From: CAYRHS01 sp964424125
GTDB lineage: Bacteria; Actinomycetota; Acidimicrobiia; IMCC26256; JAOSJL01
Reading direction: 5' to 3'
Assembly (NCBI GenBank): GCA_964424125.1
Contig: CAYRHS010000194.1
Location: forward strand, 1-5,220
Length of the DNA: 5,220 nt
Positions 1 to 4,855 of the stretch are shown here, piece after piece. Under the pieces are notes generated by a model. It was not told the DNA's origin. It searched no databases and worked only from the letters and a program-made list of their open reading frames with translations. The position numbers were made by a program, and so were the translations under genes. Positions within the stretch are counted from its first letter, which is position 1. The number at the start of each line of letters is the position of its first letter.

Positions 1-19
1 TGGTTATTCCGGTGGGGGG

Positions 20-181
20 CTAGGACAGCGGGCCGGTGTCGGTGACGCCGGGCTGGTCGACGGTGACGTTCTTGTCGCCACCGCCGTTGTCCTGCGAGGA
101 GCCGCTACTCGTCGACTCGGAGTTGCCACACGCCGTAGCCAGAATCGCGAGCGCGGCGACGGCCGTCAGCACTCTGCGCAT
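20..181 (-). CDS. Short lipoprotein, possibly truncated N-terminus of a solute-binding protein
   Basis: Encodes 53 residues with a clear lipoprotein signal peptide: basic start MRR, hydrophobic segment to about residue 14, lipobox L-A-T-A-C with Cys18 as the predicted lipidation site. A Ser/Gly/Asp/Asn-rich linker (about 19-37) follows, then a tail reading KNVTVDQPGVTDTGPLS and a TAG stop. The ATG is preceded by a G-run (GGGGGGGA, 186-193 on the minus strand) four bases away, which may act as ribosome binding site. From memory, the tail up to GVTDT resembles the first mature residues of actinobacterial branched-chain amino-acid-type ABC transporter binding proteins, where a roughly 400-residue periplasmic domain follows. 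Here the frame stops only 20 bases from the window edge. It is therefore either a genuine tiny lipoprotein or a binding protein truncated by mutation or misassembly. Lipoprotein nature is well supported; the binding-protein link is inference. Confidence 0.6.
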   Translation of the reverse strand: MRRVLTAVAALAILATACGNSESTSSGSSQDNGGGDKNVTVDQPGVTDTGPLS

Positions 182-226
182 CGAATCCCCCCCGCATGCG
201 AAAAACCGCCCTTGTCGCCGGGGCTG

Positions 227-232
227 ACTCTA
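227..232 (-). promoter_or_regulatory. Candidate -10 box for the leftward lipoprotein
   Basis: The minus strand reads TAGAGT, matching the actinobacterial TANNNT -10 pattern, about 45 bases upstream of the lipoprotein ATG. This would leave a leader of roughly 35-40 bases containing the G-rich putative ribosome binding site. No convincing -35 hexamer is seen at 16-19 bases upstream. It lies in the 154-base divergent intergenic region 182-335, in which I see nothing else except the opposing -10 candidate. Confidence 0.3.
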
Positions 233-320
233 GCGTCAGGTTTCGCGGAGCGACCAGCGCCCTGTTGCGGACGCTCGGCGCCGTCAGGGCCGACCGGCCG
301 CCGACGGGCACGGACCCGCA

Positions 321-326
321 TACGAT
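321..326 (+). promoter_or_regulatory. Candidate -10 box directly before the exported hydrolase gene
   Basis: TACGAT fits TANNNT and ends nine bases before the ATG at 336. A transcription start the usual 6-9 bases downstream would fall at or just before the start codon, giving a leaderless or nearly leaderless mRNA. This agrees with the lack of any purine-rich Shine-Dalgarno sequence before this ATG. No -35 consensus is visible. Confidence 0.35.
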
Positions 327-335
327 TCCTGCTCG

Positions 336-1493
336 ATGCGGATCGGCCGACATCCTTTCAGCGCGGGTGTACTCGCGGTCGCGATCGTGGTGGCGGCGTG
401 CTCGAGCGGGAACGCCGAGTCCGCGGGTGGTCCGGACAGGGCGAGCGAGGCCGCCGATGCCATCTTCGCCGACCGGGGCCCCTTCGACGTCGGCGTGATC
501 ACGCTGGAGCTGCCGGATCGCGCGGTCGAGGTCTGGTATCCGGCGGACCCCGACGGTCTGGAGGGCGCGGAACCGGCGGTCTTCTACATCCGCGACAACG
601 TCCCGGAGAGCTTCCAGGCGTTCCTGCCCGCGGACGTGAACCCGCCCTACGAGTCGAACGCCTTCCGTGACGTCGCTCCGAGTCCCGACGGCCCGTTCCC
701 GCTCGTGCTCTTCAGCCACGGGTTCGGCGGGTTCCCCACGACCTCCACCGAGCTGACCGACCACTGGGCGTCCTGGGGCTTCGTCGTCGCGGCGCCCGAC
801 CACGTGGAACGGGGACTCGAATCGCAGCTCGGCCAGGACGTTGGCAGCGACAAGACCGACCCCGAGGTCCTGCGCGAGGTCGTCGACCTTCTGACCGCGG
901 AGAACGAACACCGCGGCTCGTTCCTCGAGGACGTGGTGTCGACCGAGGAGATCGCGGTCACGGGGCACTCCGCCGGCGGCGCCGCCGCGATCGCGTTCGG
1001 AGGTGAGCCCGATGTCGTCACGTACATCCCGCTCGCCGGCGCCGTCGGCGGCAGCGAGCACACCGAGCCGGTGCTCGAGGTCCCCGACACGCCCTCACTG
1101 TTCATCGCCGGCACCATCGACACCGTGGTCGACCCGGAACGCACACGAGACGCGTTCGACCGCTCCGACGGGCCGAAGCGCCTCGTCACGATCGACGGCG
1201 TGGGCCACAACAACGCGTTCACCGACGTGTGCGAGATCGGCGACGCGGAGGGCGGCGTCGTCGGGCTCGCGCGTGAAGCCGGCGTGCCGATCCCCGAGGA
1301 GCTGCTCCTCCTGGGAGCCGACGGCTGCCAACCCGGGGCCCTGGACTCGTCCGAGGCCTGGCCCGTGGTCAACCACTTCGTCGTCGCCCAGCTCCGCGAA
1401 GCGTTCGGCCTCGAAGCGCCCGGAACCGGGTTCGAGGACGGCATCGAGGGCGCATTCGGCGACGTTCGCCTGACGCTCGAACAGGACGGCTGA
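336..1493 (+). CDS. Exported alpha/beta-hydrolase lipoprotein (PAF-acetylhydrolase / dienelactone-hydrolase-like)
   Basis: The 385-residue product begins with a lipoprotein signal peptide (basic MRIGRH, hydrophobic core about 11-20, lipobox V-A-A-C with Cys22), so it should be anchored to the outer face of the membrane. A beta-strand reading RAVEVWYPA (62-70) is typical of predicted dienelactone hydrolases and the PAF-acetylhydrolase type. PLVLFSHGFGG (122-132) supplies the oxyanion-hole region, and GFVVAAPDH (148-156) the next core strand. The nucleophile elbow is G-H-S-A-G with Ser212; the likely acid is Asp262 (GTIDTVVDP) and the base His291 (GVGHNNAF). The triad looks complete, so an active esterase or lipase-like enzyme is expected; the substrate cannot be told. 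Apart from Cys22 there are only two cysteines, 299 and 331, a plausible disulfide in an exported protein. ATG 336 is chosen because the signal peptide begins there. It is followed after 44 bases by a second hydrolase on the same strand. Confidence 0.85.
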   Translation: MRIGRHPFSAGVLAVAIVVAACSSGNAESAGGPDRASEAADAIFADRGPFDVGVITLELPDRAVEVWYPADPDGLEGAEPAVFYIRDNVPESFQAFLPADVNPPYESNAFRDVAPSPDGPFPLVLFSHGFGGFPTTSTELTDHWASWGFVVAAPDHVERGLESQLGQDVGSDKTDPEVLREVVDLLTAENEHRGSFLEDVVSTEEIAVTGHSAGGAAAIAFGGEPDVVTYIPLAGAVGGSEHTEPVLEVPDTPSLFIAGTIDTVVDPERTRDAFDRSDGPKRLVTIDGVGHNNAFTDVCEIGDAEGGVVGLAREAGVPIPEELLLLGADGCQPGALDSSEAWPVVNHFVVAQLREAFGLEAPGTGFEDGIEGAFGDVRLTLEQDG

Positions 1494-1505
1494 GTCCCTG
1501 GCGTG

Positions 1506-1528
1506 CTCGCGGGCCGTCGGCCCGCGAG
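1506..1528 (+). terminator. Perfect 10-bp GC-rich hairpin between the two hydrolase genes
   Basis: CTCGCGGGCC (1506-1515), loop GTC, then GGCCCGCGAG (1519-1528): a perfect 10-bp stem starting 12 bases after the stop of the upstream gene. There is no T-tract after it, which is common for putative terminators in GC-rich actinobacteria. It ends nine bases before the GTG start of the next gene, so it could instead attenuate or stabilise a shared transcript. Terminator is the simplest reading but termination strength cannot be judged. Confidence 0.5.
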
Positions 1529-1537
1529 AATGAGTAG

Positions 1538-2818
1538 GTGGTGCCCTGGATCTTCCTGGCCGTTTGCATCGTCGGTGCGCTCTTCACCTTCAACGCGTAC
1601 CTGCCCACGCGCCGGATCATGCCCGCGGTCGTCCCCAGCTTCCTCGCGAGCTGGATCACGATAGAGATGGCGGGGTTCCACATTGCCTGGCAGGCGGTGG
1701 CCACGGTGGTCTTCGCGTTCCTCGGCGCCTTCGACGCCTGGCCCGGCTGGCTGGGGCTCGGCATCACCCTCGTGTCGTGGGCGGGCCTCGTGACGCTCGT
1801 CGTTCGTGCGCAGCGCACCGAAGCGATCATGGAACGAGCGCTACAGAACGCGCTCGGCGCCGACTACTGCGACCGGATCCGGCCCGAGCTCAGGGTCCAC
1901 CTGACCGACAAGTTGCGCTGGCGTCACCTGCTGCTCCCGTTGCTGTTCCGGGAGGCCGAGGTCGAGAAGATCCGCGACCTCTCCTACGGACCGGCGGGGC
2001 GCAGGAACCAGCTCGACGTCTACCGGCCCGTCGGCGGGCCCGACGCGCCCGCGCCCGTCCTGCTCCAGGTCCACGGTGGCGGGTGGACCCTCGGCAGTAA
2101 GCGCGAGCAAGGGCTCCCGCTCATGTACTACCTCGCTTCACGCGGTTGGGTGTGTGTGAGCGTGAACTACCGCCTCAGCCCACGAGCGGCGTTCCCCGAG
2201 CACCTCATCGACCTGAAGCGCGCCGTGGCGTGGATCCGAGAGTCGATCGCCGAGTACGGGGGTGATCCCGACTTCGTGGTCGCGACCGGCGGCTCGGCCG
2301 GGGGCCATCTCTCCGCTCTCGTGACGCTCACCGGCAACGAGCCACGGTTCCAACCGGGTTTCGAGGATGTCGACACGAGCATCCGAGCCGGTGTGCCCTT
2401 CTACGGCCTCTACGACGTGCGCGACTACGCCGATCCGAAGTGGGGGAAGGCCTTCGACCGGTATTTCTCACCTCTCGTCATGAAGGCGACACGCGAGGAG
2501 GACCCCCAGCGCTACGTCGACTTCTCCCCCGCTTCCTGGATCGGACCCGACTCCCCGCCGATGCTCATCATCCACGGCGACAAGGACGTCCTGCTCCCGG
2601 TGGTCGAGACGCGTCGCTTCGTCGAGCGCATCCGCGCGACGTCCCGGAATCCCGTGGCCTACGCCGAGCTCCACGGTGGTCAGCACGCGTTCGACCTCTT
2701 CTGGTCGGTGCGGACGGGCCACGTCGTCGCCGGGATCACCCGCTTCCTCATGTACGAGTACTCGCGCTACCTGGACGAGCGCTCGGTCAGCGCGCCCGCG
2801 AGCACCGAGGCCGGCTAG
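1538..2818 (+). CDS. Membrane-anchored alpha/beta-hydrolase, HSL-type carboxylesterase
   Basis: A 426-residue protein with an N-terminal membrane region followed by a catalytic domain. Hydrophobic segments lie at about 3-21, 51-65 and 70-90, with a weaker one near 30-45. The hydrolase domain starts near residue 145 (LSYGPAGRRNQLDVYRP) and shows the hormone-sensitive-lipase signature H-G-G-G-W (179-183) forming the oxyanion hole. The nucleophile elbow is G-G-S-A-G-G with Ser253, where GDSAG is more usual; the probable acid is Asp350 in HGDKDVLLP and the base His383 in GGQHAFD. It should hydrolyse short- or medium-chain esters at the membrane. Size and layout resemble mycobacterial LipO/LipQ-like esterases (from memory). 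An in-frame TAG lies immediately before the GTG at 1538, so translation starts there or at the adjacent GTG 1541; no good ribosome binding site is seen. Its stop codon overlaps the stop of the convergent gene. Confidence 0.87.
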   Translation: MVPWIFLAVCIVGALFTFNAYLPTRRIMPAVVPSFLASWITIEMAGFHIAWQAVATVVFAFLGAFDAWPGWLGLGITLVSWAGLVTLVVRAQRTEAIMERALQNALGADYCDRIRPELRVHLTDKLRWRHLLLPLLFREAEVEKIRDLSYGPAGRRNQLDVYRPVGGPDAPAPVLLQVHGGGWTLGSKREQGLPLMYYLASRGWVCVSVNYRLSPRAAFPEHLIDLKRAVAWIRESIAEYGGDPDFVVATGGSAGGHLSALVTLTGNEPRFQPGFEDVDTSIRAGVPFYGLYDVRDYADPKWGKAFDRYFSPLVMKATREEDPQRYVDFSPASWIGPDSPPMLIIHGDKDVLLPVVETRRFVERIRATSRNPVAYAELHGGQHAFDLFWSVRTGHVVAGITRFLMYEYSRYLDERSVSAPASTEAG

Positions 2819-3801
2819 CTCAAGACCTGCGTCGTCCCCACCAGCGCGCCCAACGCGAGCAGGTCCGGCTCGAACGACCCGCGCAGCTCCGCGAACCGAG
2901 CCGCCGCCGCCTCTCGATCGGAGACGAGCGGGACGTCCTGCTCCGAGAGCCGGGTCCAGAGCTCGTCGAAGCGGGGGGGCAGGCCGATCACCGGCGCGGC
3001 CTCCCGGTGGATGCGATGGAACGCCACGAGGCGAGTCAGACAGTCGGCGCCCGCGTCCACACACGCTCCCGCGTCGGTCTCCTGCCCCCCGTCGACCGCC
3101 GCCTCAATGAACGCAGCGCCCTCCAGCACGGCACGCGCCGCGAGCAGCCAGCTCCGGGACGGGTCCGGCGAGTGGAACCACACGAGCACCCCCGTCGAGG
3201 TGTGCGACTCGGCCACGTCGGCGAACCACTCCTCGAAGCGCGCCCACACTGGGGCGAGACCCCGCCCTGACCGGCCACGGGTGCTACGGAGCAACGCGAC
3301 GGCGTCGGGCGGCGAGCCCGCCCGCACGCACAGCAACGCGACGCCGGCCTCTCGCCGCGCGTAGGCACCGTAGATCGTGGGCAGGAACGAGATGAGGAGC
3401 GCCACGAGCCCGAGGCCGACCGCGGCCTCGGTGAACGCGAGCGCGACCGAAGGGAGATCGGCCGGGCCCGTGAAGCCGAGTGTGAACAGCGACGACCCGC
3501 TCGTCACGAACCCGGAGCGCAGCGTCTCGTTCTCGACCGCCCGGAACATGGCCATGTAGCCGACGAGAACGAGGCTCAGCCACACGACCGGGAGGACGAG
3601 GAGGATCAGCGGCGCGAAGAGTCCCCGGAGGCGGTCGTGCGCGACGCCCCGGAGCAGCGGCCGGAACACCCGGAGCACGACGCGCGTCAGCCAGTCGGTA
3701 CGCCCTGTGGGGACGGCGAACGTGGCGATCGCCGAATACCCGACCCGCAGCACGATCGCCAGCCCCACGGCGAAGAGCGCGATGCGCGCGAGGGTTCCCA
3801 A
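2815..3801 (-). CDS. Potassium-channel-like membrane protein of uncharacterised family
   Basis: Read from TTG at 3801 this gives 328 residues. The start is chosen because GGAGGA (3807-3812, minus strand) sits five bases before the TTG; the frame stays open upstream only across arfB, and the next in-frame Met is residue 83. Predicted membrane segments are about 4-28, 60-85 and 118-145. Between the last two lies SGSSLFTLGFTG (101-112), placed like the pore loop of a two-TM potassium channel, but the filter reads T-L-G-F-T-G instead of T-x-G-[YF]-G-D. A soluble tail of about 180 residues follows, with conserved-looking EEWFADVAESHTS (190-202) and SPDPSRSWLLAA (211-222). I recall similar proteins in other actinobacteria and proteobacteria with the same layout and no known function. 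It is probably translationally coupled to arfB, one base upstream. An ion-channel fold is inference; conduction or selectivity is not shown. Confidence 0.78.
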   Translation of the reverse strand: MGTLARIALFAVGLAIVLRVGYSAIATFAVPTGRTDWLTRVVLRVFRPLLRGVAHDRLRGLFAPLILLVLPVVWLSLVLVGYMAMFRAVENETLRSGFVTSGSSLFTLGFTGPADLPSVALAFTEAAVGLGLVALLISFLPTIYGAYARREAGVALLCVRAGSPPDAVALLRSTRGRSGRGLAPVWARFEEWFADVAESHTSTGVLVWFHSPDPSRSWLLAARAVLEGAAFIEAAVDGGQETDAGACVDAGADCLTRLVAFHRIHREAAPVIGLPPRFDELWTRLSEQDVPLVSDREAAAARFAELRGSFEPDLLALGALVGTTQVLS

Positions 3802-3802
3802 T

Positions 3803-4216
3803 TCAGTCCTCCGGCCCCGGCCGTCGGCGCAGTTCCTTGACGCGGCTCCGCCGTCGCTTCTCGTCGACACGCGCCCGCTTGGCCGCGACCGTGGGGCGGG
3901 TCGGCCGGCGGCGACGCTTCGTCCGCAGCGCACCCGCCAGGCGGTCGCGGAGCCGCCCCCGAGCCAGCTCTCGGTTGCGCGCTTGCGACCTCGTGTCCGA
4001 AGCCCGCGCGGTGACCTGCGGACCGAAGCGCGCGAGGAGCCGGGCTCGCTGGCGCGGACCGAGCGAGGCCGACGACTCCACGTCGAAGATGACTTCGACG
4101 CTCGTGTCGGAGGTGTTGGCGTGCTGGCCGCCCGGTCCACCCGAGCGGCTGGCGCGGACGCGCAGCTCTCGCTCGGGAATCACGAGCGTGCGGGTCACCC
4201 GGAGCCCCTCGCCCAC
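3803..4216 (-). CDS. arfB: Peptidyl-tRNA hydrolase ArfB (YaeJ-type ribosome rescue factor)
   Basis: The 137-residue product is close to the 140 residues of E. coli ArfB. The catalytic loop SRSGGPGGQHANTSDTSVE (23-41) carries the GGQ motif at Gly29-Gly30-Gln31, which hydrolyses the ester bond of peptidyl-tRNA in the ribosomal P site. There is no codon-recognition domain as in RF1/RF2. Instead the C-terminus (about 99-130) is a dense Arg/Lys tail, which in the family enters the empty mRNA channel of ribosomes stalled on truncated messages. Role: stop-codon-independent release of stalled ribosomes in the cytosol. Start: GTG at 4216 lies seven bases after a TANNNT box, suggesting leaderless initiation. 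GTG at codon 7 (4198) is an alternative, with GAGGGG six bases upstream, giving 131 residues. It heads a tight pair with the channel-like gene. Confidence 0.9.
   Translation of the reverse strand: MGEGLRVTRTLVIPERELRVRASRSGGPGGQHANTSDTSVEVIFDVESSASLGPRQRARLLARFGPQVTARASDTRSQARNRELARGRLRDRLAGALRTKRRRRPTRPTVAAKRARVDEKRRRSRVKELRRRPGPED
3807..3812 (-). promoter_or_regulatory. Strong Shine-Dalgarno that fixes a TTG start
   Basis: GGAGGA on the minus strand lies within the penultimate codons of arfB (Pro-Glu-Asp), followed by a five-base spacer and TTG at 3799-3801. The arfB TGA (3803-3805) lies inside that spacer, so ribosomes finishing arfB would stop on the initiation site of the channel-like gene. 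This is the best ribosome binding site in the window and decides the start of the downstream gene. Confidence 0.75.
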
Positions 4217-4223
4217 GCTCCGG

Positions 4224-4229
4224 ACCGTA
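4224..4229 (-). promoter_or_regulatory. Candidate -10 box for arfB
   Basis: TACGGT on the minus strand matches TANNNT and ends seven bases before GTG 4216, the spacing expected for a leaderless actinobacterial transcript. No clear -35 element is visible 17-18 bases upstream. If real, arfB and the channel-like gene have their own promoter, separate from the PH-like gene further upstream. Confidence 0.35.
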
Positions 4230-4270
4230 AAGGATCGACGGGTCCGGGTCGCGCACCCCTCGTCCGGTCA

Positions 4271-4350
4271 GTCCAGGAGGCGCCGCCGCACCCAGGTCCT
4301 CTTCCGGGGCCTCTGCCCCGCGTGCGCAGGCGTGCCGACGGCGCCTGGAC
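4271..4350. repeat. Long-range imperfect inverted repeat enclosing a smaller hairpin
   Basis: GTCCAG-gag-GCGCC (4271-4284) pairs with GGCGCCTGGAC (4340-4350): 11 base pairs with a three-base bulge. Inside the roughly 55-base loop is a perfect 6-bp hairpin, CGGGGC (4305-4310), loop CTCT, GCCCCG (4315-4320). The structure fills much of the 145-base gap between arfB and the upstream PH-like gene. It could be a factor-independent terminator for the PH-like gene, an RNA processing site, or chance pairing in GC-rich DNA. No T-tract follows on either strand. Confidence 0.4.
4305..4320 (-). terminator. Possible terminator hairpin after the PH-like gene
   Basis: On the minus strand CGGGGC-AGAG-GCCCCG forms a perfect 6-bp GC stem with a four-base loop, 42 bases beyond the stop of the PH-like gene. 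The following bases are purine-rich with no U-run, so intrinsic termination would be weak unless the larger enclosing inverted repeat contributes. Confidence 0.3.
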
Positions 4351-4361
4351 CTCTCGGGCGA

Positions 4362-4811
4362 CTACCGGGGCGGCATCTCCTCGCTCACGCGGTAGCCGTG
4401 CTCCGCGAGCCTCCGGACGACCGGGCCCGTCCGTGACCGCTGGAACGGGCCGAGGAGCACGTAGGTGTCGCGGATCCTCCGACGCGGTCCGGCGAGGAGG
4501 AGCGCGCCGGATCGTTTGCCTCCCGCGACGACGGTGGCCGAGGACCGCGGGACGAGACGGCGAGGCCGGAGGCCGAAGCGGACCTCTACCTCGTCGGCGA
4601 AGACCCGGATGCGCCACGGAAACAACACGAGCATCCACACCGACAACAGGAGCCACGCCCCGAGGAACAGGTTCACGATCCCACCGCGAACGAGACCGAC
4701 CATGCCCACGAACATGCAGAGCACCGGGAAGCCCAGTCCCGCCCAGTAGTGGTGCTGTCGGAAGACCACCGGCCGCTCGGGTGATTCGGGTCGACGGGCA
4801 CCGTTCGACAC
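4362..4811 (-). CDS. Small two-TM protein with a bacterial PH-like domain
   Basis: The 149-residue product has a polar N-terminus (1-20), two hydrophobic segments at about 23-42 (WAGLGFPVLCMFVGMVGLV) and 45-65 (rich in Leu/Trp, ending LVLFPW), and a basic, beta-rich domain (67-149). Features there are IRVFADEVEVRFGLRPRRLV (68-87), a KRSGALLL strand and a final helix VVRRLAEHGYRVSEE. The two-TM-then-beta-domain layout resembles the actinobacterial bPH_6 PH-domain family (mycobacterial CFP6-like), whose role is unknown. The family assignment is from overall layout rather than a diagnostic motif. Start GTG 4811 is supported by GGAGGA eight bases upstream (4820-4825, minus strand). It is divergent from the lipoprotein at 4856, sharing a 44-base gap, and upstream of arfB on the same strand. 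Confidence 0.7.
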   Translation of the reverse strand: MSNGARRPESPERPVVFRQHHYWAGLGFPVLCMFVGMVGLVRGGIVNLFLGAWLLLSVWMLVLFPWRIRVFADEVEVRFGLRPRRLVPRSSATVVAGGKRSGALLLAGPRRRIRDTYVLLGPFQRSRTGPVVRRLAEHGYRVSEEMPPR

Positions 4812-4855
4812 GGGCGCGGTCCTCCGTCACGGCGGGCACGCGAGACTCACGGACC

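Noticed and set aside
201..214. GGGCGGTTTTT on the minus strand as an intrinsic terminator
   Set aside because: Only a weak 4-bp stem can be drawn upstream of the T-run, and it lies in the leader before the lipoprotein start.
105..1061. Long open frame on the minus strand (318 codons) across the lipoprotein promoter and first hydrolase
   Set aside because: Arg/Asp/Gly-rich low-complexity translation with no domain signals, antisense to a hydrolase with a complete triad; typical GC-rich shadow frame.
2440..3270. Plus-strand frame of 276 codons spanning both the esterase end and the channel-like gene
   Set aside because: Runs across a well-supported convergent stop boundary in another frame and has Arg/Pro-rich composition without motifs.
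3802..4140. N-terminal extension of the channel-like gene up to an ATG at 4140
   Set aside because: The extension overlaps arfB on the same strand, is Ser/Arg/Pro-rich nonsense, and the strong GGAGGA before TTG 3801 gives a better start.
4261..4355. tRNA or other known RNA gene in the arfB-PH spacer
   Set aside because: No T-arm consensus, anticodon arm or 3' acceptor pairing; only the generic inverted repeats are seen.
3837..4436. Arg/Ser-rich 199-codon plus-strand frame
   Set aside because: It is the antisense of arfB and its upstream spacer; composition is a mirror of the basic ArfB tail.
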